Positions 1-6,290 of a stretch of DNA of 27,086 nt are shown in pieces (position 1 is the stretch's first letter; the number at the start of each line of letters is the position of its first letter). Location of the stretch: the NCBI GenBank assembly GCA_030527385.1, contig JAUNAY010000002.1:1-27086 (forward strand), in the 5' to 3' direction. The position numbers and the translations under genes were made by a program. The notes under the pieces were generated by a model, which was not told the origin of the DNA, ran no database searches, and worked only from the letters and a program-made list of their open reading frames with translations. The stretch comes from Fusobacterium sp. (lineage in GTDB: Bacteria; Fusobacteriota; Fusobacteriia; Fusobacteriales; Fusobacteriaceae).

Positions 1-15
1 AATCTTATTATCTAG

Positions 16-92
<77 letters not shown>

Positions 93-104
93 AAATATTT
101 ATAT

Positions 105-126
105 AAAAAAAAGGTAGTCACCTACC
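105..126 (-). terminator. Intrinsic terminator between tRNA-Ser(GCU) and tRNA-Arg
   Basis: On the minus strand GGTAG, a GTGA loop and CTACC form a 5-bp hairpin followed directly by eight T. It lies between tRNA-Ser(GCU) and tRNA-Arg, so it is either a partial terminator or the end of a two-tRNA transcript. No convincing separate promoter for tRNA-Arg was seen. Confidence 0.65.
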
Positions 127-139
127 TATTATTTACAAA

Positions 140-230
140 TGGCGGTGAAGGAGAGATTTGAACTCTCGGTACCGTTTATAGGTACTCTCCCTTAGCAGGG
201 GAGTGCATTAGGCCACTCTGCCACTTCACC
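140..230 (-). tRNA. tRNA-Ser (anticodon GCU)
   Basis: A 91-nt class II tRNA on the minus strand. The acceptor stem GGTGAAG pairs with CTTCACC, then G and an encoded CCA. The anticodon stem CTCCC/GGGAG closes the loop CTGCTAA, so the anticodon is GCT (AGC/AGU serine codons). A long variable arm (AGTACC...GGTACC) is the usual serine identity element for SerRS. Nine nucleotides separate it from the upstream tRNA-Ser(UGA), so the two are co-transcribed. Confidence 0.95.
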
Positions 231-238
231 ATCATATC

Positions 239-322
239 TGGCGGAAGATCAGAGATTCGAACTCTGAAGTCTTGCGACGCCGGTTTTCAAGACCGGTTCC
301 TTACCAATTAGGATAACCTTCC
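239..322 (-). tRNA. tRNA-Ser (anticodon UGA), short variable arm
   Basis: An 84-nt tRNA on the minus strand. The acceptor stem GGAAGGT pairs with ATCTTCC (one G-U), followed by G and CCA. The anticodon stem CCGGT/ACCGG closes CTTGAAA, giving anticodon TGA, so it reads UCA. The anticodon and T arms are close to the usual bacterial serine-UGA sequence. The D arm (TCCT, AATTGGTA, AGGA) and a short variable arm (GTC, GCAA, GAC) are unlike the adjacent serine tRNA. The anticodon is TGA and not TCA, so it is not a selenocysteine tRNA. Confidence 0.9.
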
Positions 323-333
323 ACGCATTAGAT

Positions 334-362
334 ATAATATCATACCTCTTCTTTTTTGTCAA
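334..362 (-). promoter_or_regulatory. Promoter of the tRNA cluster
   Basis: On the minus strand TTGACA (357-362) is followed after 17 bp by TATTAT (334-339), with a TG dinucleotide just before the -10 box. The first tRNA begins 12 nt past the -10 box, as expected for a strong stable-RNA promoter. Confidence 0.8.
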
Positions 363-412
363 TAGCTATCTTTCAATTTTTCTAATTTAGAATATATTTA
401 TTCAAATTTTAA

Positions 413-1327
413 TTAAAATATTGTTAAGTTTAGCTCATTTGAAAGATCTTCTAAAAGAGCCACCCCTGCTATTGAATTTCCTTTTTTATCCAAAGCTGGA
501 CCATATACACCTATTCCCATTTTTCCAGGTACTACCGAAAGAATTCCTCCTCCTACTCCACTTTTTGACGGTATTCCAGCTCTTACTGCAAACTCTCCCG
601 AACTATCATACATTCCACAAGTTACCATCAATGTTTTTACAATAGTAGCTATTCTTGGGGTTATAACAACATCGCCAGTACTTAATTTTCCATTATTAGC
701 TAAAAATAGTCCTATTCTTGCTAATGTCTTAGCTGTTACTTCTATTGAACATTGTTTAAAATATATATTTAAAGCATCTTCTACATTTCCCTCTATTATT
801 CCTTCACCTTTCAAAAAATATCCCATAGCTCTGTTTCTATTTCCAGTTTCTGACTCTCCACAATAAATTTTATAATTTACATCAAGAGTTTCATCTTCAG
901 ATATTTTTCTAAAAAACTCTAATACTCTTTGAAATTTATCCCTTGCATCTTTCCCTTTTATCATTGATGAAATAGCTATCGCTCCTGCATTTATAAGTGG
1001 ATTGTACGGTTTTCTTTCTCCTGAAGTTTCTAATTTTGTTATAGAATTGAAAGGATCTCCAGTAGGCTCCATTCCAACCTTAGAAAAAACATACTCCTCT
1101 CCATTATCAAGAATTGCTAACATAAGAGTTACTATCTTAGATATACTTTGAATTGTAAATTTTGTCTCACAATCTCCTGAAAAATATTCATTTCCTTCAT
1201 TGTCCATAATATATATCCCTAAAGCTTCTTTTTTAGCCTTATCTAACTCTGGTATATAACTTGCAACTGTACCTAAATTTGTCTCTGGAATATTTTTTTC
1301 TATTAATTTATCAAGTAAAGCTTTCAT
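413..1327 (-). CDS. glsA: Glutaminase (class A, serine-dependent beta-lactamase fold)
   Basis: This enzyme hydrolyses L-glutamine to glutamate and ammonia in the cytoplasm, supplying nitrogen and buffering against acid. The 304-residue product has the family's usual length of about 300-310. The catalytic S-x-x-K is QSISK, with Ser61 and Lys64. The conserved block PYNPLINAGAI lies at about 108-118 and SKSGVGGGI at about 254-262; both are typical of the bacterial glutaminase family. An upstream in-frame start would add 11 residues, but the chosen ATG is the one with AAGGAG seven bases ahead, and it begins with the family-like MKALLDKL. The gene is monocistronic: its own promoter lies at 1364-1392, eutP upstream ends in its own terminator, and the tRNA promoter lies downstream. 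Nothing looks broken. Confidence 0.95.
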   Translation of the reverse strand: MKALLDKLIEKNIPETNLGTVASYIPELDKAKKEALGIYIMDNEGNEYFSGDCETKFTIQSISKIVTLMLAILDNGEEYVFSKVGMEPTGDPFNSITKLETSGERKPYNPLINAGAIAISSMIKGKDARDKFQRVLEFFRKISEDETLDVNYKIYCGESETGNRNRAMGYFLKGEGIIEGNVEDALNIYFKQCSIEVTAKTLARIGLFLANNGKLSTGDVVITPRIATIVKTLMVTCGMYDSSGEFAVRAGIPSKSGVGGGILSVVPGKMGIGVYGPALDKKGNSIAGVALLEDLSNELNLTIF

Positions 1328-1363
1328 CTTTTGACTCCTTATTAACTTTTTTCTACACAATAA

Positions 1364-1392
1364 TCATTAACTTATTTTTTTTAAATTGTCAA
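1364..1392 (-). promoter_or_regulatory. Promoter of glsA
   Basis: On the minus strand TTGACA (1387-1392), a 17-bp spacer rich in A, and TAATGA (1364-1369). The -35 is perfect and the -10 weak. The glsA start lies about 37 nt past the -10 box. Confidence 0.6.
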
Positions 1393-1415
1393 TAGCAATT
1401 CTGCTTTTTTCAGAT

Positions 1416-1442
1416 AAAAAGGCAGATATATTATATCTGCCC
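1416..1442 (-). terminator. Terminator of the eutS-eutP operon
   Basis: A perfect 10-bp inverted repeat, GGCAGATATA and TATATCTGCC with a 2-nt centre, starts at the eutP stop codon and is followed by TTTTT on the minus strand. It closes the two-gene eutS-eutP transcript, showing that no further eut genes follow. Confidence 0.85.
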
Positions 1443-1864
1443 TAAATTTCTATTCTTTTTTTTAGTTTTTTTACACACTCTTCATCTGTTTTTGAAATAT
1501 AGTATATTTCATCTATCCCAGCTTCTCTTAAAATTTCTTCTGCTCTACTACAATCTTTCACTTTATCAATTTTAGTAATAACACCTATAACATCTTTTCC
1601 TAAAAACATCGATTTAAAATTTGGTGGAAAAAAACTTTCCTCTTCATCAGCTGGTTGAACAAAAATTATTTTTTCAGCTTCTGCTGAAGTTACTAATAAA
1701 GCTCTAAAAAAGAACTTATTTTCCATATACTCCCCAGGTGTATCAATTATATCATTTTCATATGAAACTGCTTGCGTCTTTGCATAAATTATATCTTTTT
1801 CATTTAATCTTTGTGTCAAAGTTGTCTTTCCACTTCCAATTTTTCCAAGTAACATAACTTTCAT
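1442..1864 (-). CDS. eutP: EutP/PduV-family small GTPase of bacterial microcompartments
   Basis: A 140-residue Ras-like P-loop protein of the EutP/PduV family, associated with ethanolamine or propanediol microcompartments; family members have been linked to positioning of the compartment or acetate kinase-like activity. Visible motifs are the P-loop GKIGSGKTT (residues 7-15), DTPGE (41-45, the G3 box) and TKID (97-100, the G4 box that selects guanine). The length fits the family (about 140-160). It starts 4 nt after the eutS stop and is translationally coupled, with a weak Shine-Dalgarno (AAGG) inside the last eutS codons. It ends in a terminator, so eutS and eutP form a closed unit with no ethanolamine lyase or other shell genes beside them. 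Assignment to EutP rather than PduV rests on the EutS-like neighbour. Confidence 0.85.
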   Translation of the reverse strand: MKVMLLGKIGSGKTTLTQRLNEKDIIYAKTQAVSYENDIIDTPGEYMENKFFFRALLVTSAEAEKIIFVQPADEEESFFPPNFKSMFLGKDVIGVITKIDKVKDCSRAEEILREAGIDEIYYISKTDEECVKKLKKRIEI

Positions 1865-1868
1865 AATA

Positions 1869-2213
1869 TCAAGACCTTGTAAATTTAGATACTGAATATT
1901 GAAGTGTATTTTCTAAAAAACTTAATACACTTTTTAAAGAGTTTTCCACACTAGAAACATCTCCATTAATAACTAATGTTCCTGTAAATCTGTCTAAAAA
2001 TCCTATTTCTACATTCCCAGATTTCGTTGCTACATCTCCTGCTATTATAGCTGTTTCTCCAGGAGTTAAAGTTAAAATTCCAATAGCTTTTGTTATTTCA
2101 CTATTTAATCCAACTTTTTTACAAAGATCTTTATTTGGATGTGCTATTAAATGTGCAAGTGTAACCTGCTTTCCAGGAACATACTCCTGTATTACTCTAT
2201 TTTTTTCTTCCAT
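1869..2213 (-). CDS. eutS: EutS/PduU-type microcompartment shell protein (circularly permuted BMC domain)
   Basis: A 114-residue bacterial microcompartment shell protein of the EutS/PduU group, which forms hexameric tiles with a central beta-barrel plug. The N-terminus RVIQEYVPGKQVTLAHLIAH, the core LTPGETAIIAGDVA and IGFLDRFTGTLVI closely follow EutS as remembered from enteric bacteria. An open frame continues upstream to a GTG, but that codon sits only 2 nt behind the GGGG stretch. The ATG used here has AGGTGG five bases ahead and gives the expected M-E-E-K start. It heads the eutS-eutP unit, 4 nt before eutP, behind a plausible promoter at 2237-2267 that diverges from sstT. No other shell or enzyme gene is in the window. 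Confidence 0.92.
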   Translation of the reverse strand: MEEKNRVIQEYVPGKQVTLAHLIAHPNKDLCKKVGLNSEITKAIGILTLTPGETAIIAGDVATKSGNVEIGFLDRFTGTLVINGDVSSVENSLKSVLSFLENTLQYSVSKFTRS

Positions 2214-2236
2214 AATTGCCACCTACCCCATTATAT

Positions 2237-2267
2237 TTTATACTATTTTAACAAAATAAAAAGTCAA
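2237..2267 (-). promoter_or_regulatory. Putative promoter of eutS-eutP
   Basis: On the minus strand TTGACT (2262-2267) and TATAAA (2237-2242) are separated by 19 bp, slightly long; a shifted -10 (TAGTAT) gives 16 bp. The A+T-rich setting makes the exact box uncertain. It diverges from the sstT promoter. Confidence 0.45.
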
Positions 2268-2303
2268 TTTATTGTCATTTTTTTATTTTATTAAAAAAAA
2301 TAG

Positions 2304-2332
2304 TTGCATTATTTTAAACTTTATGCTATATT
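2304..2332 (+). promoter_or_regulatory. Promoter of sstT
   Basis: TTGCAT (2304-2309), a 17-bp spacer, and TATATT (2327-2332). The start codon of sstT lies 54 nt past the -10 box, leaving a short leader with AGGAG. Confidence 0.65.
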
Positions 2333-2386
2333 GTTTCTTATACAAAAACATATGTTTACTAAATAAAGACACAGGAGTTGAAAATA

Positions 2387-3622
2387 ATGAAAAATTTATA
2401 TGAAAATTGGATAAAAATAAGCCTTATAAAGAGGATAATATTGGGACTTATAATTGGAATTGTTTTAGTTGTTGTTGCACCTGAAAAAGCAAGTGGAATA
2501 ACTATATTAGGGGAACTTTTTGTTGGAGCATTAAAATCAATAGCACCTTTATTAGTATTTGTTTTAGTTATTGGAGCTGTTCTTCAACACAAAAAGGGAC
2601 AAAAATCTAATATGAAACTTATCATCTTTTTATATCTTCTTGGAACTTTCCTTGCAGCTAGTGTAGCTGTTATAGGATCATTCTTATTCCCTGTTGAACT
2701 TATATTAAAAGCAGGTGACACTGCAATAGCTCCTCCTGAAAATATATATGGAGTATTAAAATCATTATTTATGAACCTTGTTCAAAATCCTTTAACAGCT
2801 CTTTTACAAGGTAACTATATTGGTATTTTATTCTGGAGTTCTTTATTTGGATTCTTTTTAAGAGAAAGTTCAGAGACTACTAAAAAAATAATTTTAGATG
2901 TTTCTGATGTTATTTTAAAAACTGTTAAAACTATTATAGAATTTGCACCGTTTGGAATAATGGGATTAATTTTTAACTCTTTACGTACTAGTGGATTTTC
3001 AAGTTTAATAGTTTATGGAAAATTAATTCTTCTTCTTTTAGGTTGTATGGGATTTGTAACTTTTGTAATTAATCCTTTAATTGCATATTTCTTTATAAGA
3101 CAAAATCCTTTTCCTTTAATTATGAGATGTACTAAAGAAAGTGGACTTACTGCATTTTTCACTAGAAGTTCTGCAGCAAATATTCCTGTTAATATGAACC
3201 TTTGTGAAAACTTAGGATTAGATAAAGAAGTATATTCTGTTTCTATTCCTTTAGGAGCTACAATCAATATGGGAGGGGCTGCAATTACTATCTCTATATT
3301 TGCTCTAAGTGCTGCCCATACTTTAAATATTCAAGTTGATATATTCTCTGCTCTATTACTTAGCCTTTTATCTGCAATTAGTGCTTGTGGAGCATCTGGA
3401 GTAGCTGGTGGATCTCTGCTTCTTGTACCTTTAGCTTGTAGTTTATTTGGTATTCCTAATGACATAGCTATGCAAGTAGTTGGAGTTGGATTTATTATTG
3501 GTGTTATTCAAGACTCTTGTGAAACTGCTTTAAACTCTTCTACTGATGTATTATTTACTTGTGTTGCTGAATTTGCTAACTGGAGAAAAGAGGGAAGAGA
3601 TATTATAGTAGAAAGAGCTTAG
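2387..3622 (+). CDS. sstT: Serine/threonine:Na+ symporter
   Basis: An inner-membrane Na+-coupled symporter of the dicarboxylate/amino acid:cation family that imports serine and threonine. The 411 residues match the family length (414 in E. coli), with about eight hydrophobic spans and two re-entrant loops. The serine-rich hairpin motif TRSSAANIPVNMN (about 265-277) and GATINMGGAA (about 295-304) are hallmarks of SstT. The ATG chosen has AGGAG nine bases ahead; an in-frame TTG three codons earlier directly abuts that Shine-Dalgarno and is unlikely. It is one of only two plus-strand genes here, monocistronic, with its own promoter and a strong terminator. Serine import suits an amino-acid-fermenting anaerobe, which is inference. 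Confidence 0.93.
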   Translation: MKNLYENWIKISLIKRIILGLIIGIVLVVVAPEKASGITILGELFVGALKSIAPLLVFVLVIGAVLQHKKGQKSNMKLIIFLYLLGTFLAASVAVIGSFLFPVELILKAGDTAIAPPENIYGVLKSLFMNLVQNPLTALLQGNYIGILFWSSLFGFFLRESSETTKKIILDVSDVILKTVKTIIEFAPFGIMGLIFNSLRTSGFSSLIVYGKLILLLLGCMGFVTFVINPLIAYFFIRQNPFPLIMRCTKESGLTAFFTRSSAANIPVNMNLCENLGLDKEVYSVSIPLGATINMGGAAITISIFALSAAHTLNIQVDIFSALLLSLLSAISACGASGVAGGSLLLVPLACSLFGIPNDIAMQVVGVGFIIGVIQDSCETALNSSTDVLFTCVAEFANWRKEGRDIIVERA

Positions 3623-3635
3623 TTTTTATTCTATA

Positions 3636-3672
3636 AAAAAACTAGAGAAATTAAATATTTCTCTAGTTTTTT
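3636..3672. terminator. Bidirectional terminator between sstT and queF
   Basis: A perfect 16-bp inverted repeat (AAAAAACTAGAGAAAT and its complement) with a 5-nt loop. A runs on one arm and T runs on the other let it end both sstT (plus) and queC-queF (minus). Confidence 0.9.
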
Positions 3673-3681
3673 CATTTTTTG

Positions 3682-4164
3682 TTATCTATTATCTACTTTT
3701 TCTGGGTATAAATCGTGATTTGCCATACGATTAAAAGCTACTTCTTCCCATTTAGTTCCTTTTTTCCCATAGTTACAATATGGATCTATCGAAATTCCAC
3801 CTCTTGGAGTAAATTTTCCCCAAACTTCTATATATTTAGGATCCATTAATTTTATTAAGTCTTTCATTATTATATTCATACAATCTTCGTGGAAATCACC
3901 GTGATTTCTAAAACTAAATAGATATAATTTTAATGATTTACTTTCTACCATTTTTATATTTGGTACATATGAAATAACTATATTTGCAAAATCTGGTTGT
4001 CCTGTTATTGGGCAAAGGCTTGTAAACTCTGGGCAATTAAATTTTACAAAATAATCATTTTCTGGGTGTTTATTATCAAAAGTTTCTAAAAGTTCTGGAG
4101 CATAATCTTGTGGATATTTTACTCCTTGATTTCCTAAAAGTGTTAAGTTATCTAATTCTCTCAT
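3682..4164 (-). CDS. queF: NADPH-dependent 7-cyano-7-deazaguanine reductase
   Basis: QueF reduces preQ0 (7-cyano-7-deazaguanine) to preQ1 (7-aminomethyl) with two NADPH, the last free-base step of queuosine synthesis. The 160-residue size is that of the short, unimodular type I enzyme. The catalytic Cys51 lies in FTSLCPITGQPDF, with the general acid Asp58 nearby. The QueF signature ESKSLKLYLFSFRNHG begins at residue 74, and FHEDC (91-95) carries the substrate-binding Glu. The ATG begins directly after the queC stop, with its Shine-Dalgarno (GGAGA) inside the queC end, so translation is coupled. The queC-queF pair covers preQ0 formation and reduction; queD and queE are not in the window. Confidence 0.95.
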   Translation of the reverse strand: MRELDNLTLLGNQGVKYPQDYAPELLETFDNKHPENDYFVKFNCPEFTSLCPITGQPDFANIVISYVPNIKMVESKSLKLYLFSFRNHGDFHEDCMNIIMKDLIKLMDPKYIEVWGKFTPRGGISIDPYCNYGKKGTKWEEVAFNRMANHDLYPEKVDNR

Positions 4165-4860
4165 CTATTTCTCCTCTCTTATCTTTACTAATGGATCTAC
4201 CGTTCCATTTAATTCAAAAGCTTTTTCTCTATCTATACAAGTTCCACACTCTCCACAAGGGTACTCTTTCCCCTCATAACAACTCCAAGTCAATTCATAT
4301 GGAACTTTTAGTTCAAGTCCTTTTTTTACTATATCTTTTTTATGAAGTGTTACAAATGGAGCTTCTACTCTCAATTTCTTTCCACTTCCCTCATATATAG
4401 CTAAATTCATAGCATCATTAAAAGCTTTACTACAATCTGGATAAGCACTTCCTGCTGCATCATCACTGTGTGCTCCATACAATATAATATCACAATCTTT
4501 TGATAAAGCTATACTTGCTGCAGTAGACAAAAATAATCCATTTCTAAAAGGAACATAGGTAGAAACAGTTTCTCCCTCATTTTTATTTAACTGTTCTGCA
4601 TAACTGCTATGTGGTATCTCCTCTTTTGAGTGTGATAATAAAGAACAATTGCTATACGAAAAAATCTTTGCTAAGTTTAATTCTATCAATTCAATATTAT
4701 AATAATTAGCAATATTTCTAGCTGACTCTAGCTCTTTAGTATGTTTTTGCCCATATGAAGCACTTAGAGCCACTACATTTTCTTTGCCATATTTATCTAT
4801 TGCCATTGCTAAACAAGTAGTGCTATCTATTCCTCCACTCAATAAAACCAAAGCTCTCAT
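4165..4860 (-). CDS. queC: 7-cyano-7-deazaguanine synthase
   Basis: QueC uses ATP and ammonia to turn 7-carboxy-7-deazaguanine into preQ0. The 231-residue protein has the PP-loop SGGIDS (8-13) that binds ATP near the N-terminus. A zinc-binding set of four cysteines sits near the C-terminus: Cys194, Cys202, Cys205 and Cys208 (WSC...PCGECGTC), with Cys205-x2-Cys208 at the end. The length matches the family. The ATG has AGGAGGA ahead of it. It leads queC-queF and is preceded by a probable preQ1-I riboswitch and terminator (4883-4995), so preQ1, the product of the next gene, likely shuts it off. Confidence 0.95.
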   Translation of the reverse strand: MRALVLLSGGIDSTTCLAMAIDKYGKENVVALSASYGQKHTKELESARNIANYYNIELIELNLAKIFSYSNCSLLSHSKEEIPHSSYAEQLNKNEGETVSTYVPFRNGLFLSTAASIALSKDCDIILYGAHSDDAAGSAYPDCSKAFNDAMNLAIYEGSGKKLRVEAPFVTLHKKDIVKKGLELKVPYELTWSCYEGKEYPCGECGTCIDREKAFELNGTVDPLVKIREEK

Positions 4861-4884
4861 ATCTTCCTCCTATATTTTTCTTAA

Positions 4885-4914
4885 CAAAAAAAGACAGACT
4901 TCAACTAGTCTGTC
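4885..4914 (-). terminator. Riboswitch expression-platform terminator upstream of queC
   Basis: On the minus strand GACAGACT and AGTCTGTC form an 8-bp stem with a 6-nt loop, followed by seven T. It lies between the putative preQ1 aptamer and the queC start, where read-through is needed to express queC. The sequence CTAGTT on its 5' side is the exact complement of AACTAG in the aptamer tail, which gives an antiterminator. Confidence 0.8.
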
Positions 4915-4951
4915 CTAACTTACAAATTCAAAAAATTGCAATAAAAAAACA

Positions 4952-4995
4952 GCCCTAGTTTTATTTATAGACAGGATGGTACAAATGAACTGTCT
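4952..4995 (-). promoter_or_regulatory. Probable preQ1-I riboswitch aptamer of queC-queF
   Basis: On the minus strand a 6-bp stem, AGACAG (4990-4995) with CTGTCT (4969-4974), closes a loop opening with TTC and ending CCATC. It is followed by an A-rich tail ATAAATAAAACTAGG. Stem, TTC, CC and A-rich tail ending in CTAG are the features of class I preQ1 aptamers. The pseudoknot partner of the CTAG tail is not obvious in the loop, so the call is probable, not certain. It lies directly upstream of queC, with a promoter and terminator in the right order. Confidence 0.65.
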
Positions 4996-5012
4996 TATTT
5001 TATTTTTTTATA

Positions 5013-5042
5013 ATTCTAACATCTACATATATTATATGTCAA
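5013..5042 (-). promoter_or_regulatory. Promoter of queC-queF
   Basis: On the minus strand TTGACA (5037-5042), an 18-bp spacer and TAGAAT (5013-5018). Transcription would begin about 10-15 nt before the putative preQ1 aptamer. Confidence 0.75.
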
Positions 5043-5043
5043 G

Positions 5044-5069
5044 AAAAAAAGAACTCACAAGAGTTCTTT
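5044..5069 (-). terminator. Terminator of infC-rpmI-rplT
   Basis: On the minus strand AAAGAACTC and GAGTTCTTT form a 9-bp stem with a 4-nt loop, followed by seven T. It ends the ribosomal operon just past the rplT stop and immediately before the queC promoter. Confidence 0.88.
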
Positions 5070-5079
5070 CTTACTTAAA

Positions 5080-5430
5080 TTATAGTGCGTTTTTTGCAGT
5101 TTCAGCTAATTTTGCAAATTCAGCTGCATTGTTTAAAGCGATGTCTGCTAAAACTTTTCTATCTAATACGATTCCAGCTTTCTTTAATCCGTTCATTAAA
5201 GTTGAATATGTTAATCCATTTAATCTAGCTGCAGTATTGATTCTGATGATCCATAGAGATCTCATTCTTCTCTTAGTTACTTTTCTATCTCTTGTTGAAT
5301 AAGCTGCTGCTCTCATTGTAGCTTGTTTAGCTTGTTTTATAACGTCACCAGATGCACCTCTGAATCCTTTTGCTGCTCTTAAAACTTTTTTATGTTTTCT
5401 TCTTCTAACTATTCCAGTCTTAACTCTCAT
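5080..5430 (-). CDS. rplT: 50S ribosomal protein L20
   Basis: L20 binds 23S rRNA early in large-subunit assembly. The 116-residue, very basic protein has the family sequence, with a long basic N-terminal helix (RVKTGIVRRRKHKKVL), then AAKGFRGASGD and SLWIIRINTAARLNG. The length is typical (about 117). AGGAGGA precedes the ATG. It is the last gene of infC-rpmI-rplT and in many bacteria it represses its own operon by binding the leader, which fits the structured leader at 6251-6416. Confidence 0.97.
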   Translation of the reverse strand: MRVKTGIVRRRKHKKVLRAAKGFRGASGDVIKQAKQATMRAAAYSTRDRKVTKRRMRSLWIIRINTAARLNGLTYSTLMNGLKKAGIVLDRKVLADIALNNAAEFAKLAETAKNAL

Positions 5431-5477
5431 TTCTTCCTCCTAATTATAATTCACAAAAATTTGAAATTGATTGGTTA

Positions 5478-5684
5478 TTATCTTCCAACTCCATATGGAA
5501 GTAATCCTTGCATATGTCTTTTTAAAGTTTCGCTAACAACTAAATCTTTTTTAAGGTTATTTTTTCTTTTTCTATCTTTCTTAGTTAAGATATGGCTTTT
5601 TCCTGAGTGTTTAACGATAAATTTCCCTGTTCCTGTAACTTTTATTCTTTTTCTTGCTCCTCTATGAGTCTTCATTTTTGGCAT
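5478..5684 (-). CDS. rpmI: 50S ribosomal protein L35
   Basis: A 68-residue, strongly basic ribosomal protein of the large subunit. MPKMKTHRGARKRIKVTGTG at the N-terminus and RHMQGLLPYG near the end are the L35 signatures, and the length is close to the usual 64-66. It lies between infC and rplT, the standard order, and starts 44 nt after infC with an AGGAGG-like Shine-Dalgarno. Confidence 0.97.
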   Translation of the reverse strand: MPKMKTHRGARKRIKVTGTGKFIVKHSGKSHILTKKDRKRKNNLKKDLVVSETLKRHMQGLLPYGVGR

Positions 5685-5728
5685 AATAATACCCTCCTCT
5701 CAAATATATAAATATTTATTATAACTTA

Positions 5729-6235
5729 TTAACTTTTTTTAGGTGTTAATAGAATGTATTTTTGTTTTTCATTATATTTTTTATCTACTTCAGCTGTTTC
5801 AGCAAACTTCTCAGCTATTTCGTCCAATGTATCTACACCAAGTGTAGCGTGCATCTTCTCTCTTCCAAATAGCACTAAAGTAACTTTTACTTTATTTTCT
5901 TTTGCTAAGAATTTTTCGATTTGTCCTACTTTTGTTTCTAAATCGTGAGTATCAATTCTTGCAGTTACTTTTACTTCTTTAACTACTACTTGCTTTTGAT
6001 TTTTCTTAGCCTCTTTAGCCTTTCTTGTTTGCTCATATCTGTATTTTCCAAAATCCATTATTTTACATACAGGTGGTTTTGCAGTTGCAGCTATCTCAAC
6101 TAAATCTAGGTCTTCTTGTCTTGCTAGTTCTAAAGCTTCATTAGCAGACATAACTCCTAGTTGTTCCCCTGTCGAAGAGATTATTCTAAATTCTCTTCCT
6201 TTTATTTTTTCGTTGATTCTAATTTTGTCAGAAAT
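5729..6235 (-). CDS. infC: Translation initiation factor IF-3
   Basis: IF-3 binds the 30S subunit and discriminates against wrong initiator codons and tRNAs. Both domains are visible: an N-domain up to the linker at about 75-85, then a C-domain with the VKEVKVTARIDTHDLETK stretch. The start is the point of interest. An open frame reaches back to ATG at 6248-6250, but that ATG lies inside the sequence GGAGGTG (6242-6248) and has no Shine-Dalgarno of its own. GGAGGTG is six bases ahead of an ATT codon at 6233-6235, giving M-S-D-K-I-R-I-N-E-K, which lines up with other IF-3 N-termini. AUU is the known rare start of infC in other bacteria and underlies its self-regulation. The product would be 168 residues. 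It heads infC-rpmI-rplT behind an attenuator leader. Confidence 0.92.
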   Translation of the reverse strand: MSDKIRINEKIKGREFRIISSTGEQLGVMSANEALELARQEDLDLVEIAATAKPPVCKIMDFGKYRYEQTRKAKEAKKNQKQVVVKEVKVTARIDTHDLETKVGQIEKFLAKENKVKVTLVLFGREKMHATLGVDTLDEIAEKFAETAEVDKKYNEKQKYILLTPKKS

Positions 6236-6248
6236 ATTCAACACCTCC
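6236..6248 (-). promoter_or_regulatory. Shine-Dalgarno that decides the AUU start of infC
   Basis: On the minus strand GGAGGTG (6242-6248), then TTGAAT, then ATT at 6233-6235. The six-base spacing is ideal for AUU and impossible for the ATG that overlaps the Shine-Dalgarno itself. Confidence 0.8.
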
Positions 6249-6262
6249 ATCAGTTACACAAT

Positions 6263-6290
6263 AAAAAAACAGGACAATATACGCCCTGTT
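6263..6290 (-). terminator. Leader terminator (attenuator) of infC-rpmI-rplT
   Basis: On the minus strand AACAGG and CCTGTT make a 6-bp stem with an 11-nt loop, followed by seven T, only 15 nt before the infC Shine-Dalgarno. The 5' arm can instead pair with CGCCTGTT at 6380-6387 upstream, which would disrupt it. Confidence 0.78.

Noticed and set aside
239..322. Selenocysteine tRNA
   Set aside because: The anticodon is UGA (reads UCA serine codons), not UCA, and the 7-bp acceptor stem is ordinary.
421..645. Plus-strand open frame over glsA
   Set aside because: Lies opposite the well-supported glutaminase, Leu/Phe-rich with no Shine-Dalgarno; a shadow.
6248..6250. ATG as the infC start
   Set aside because: The codon overlaps the Shine-Dalgarno and has none of its own; the AUU codon 15 bases on is correctly spaced.
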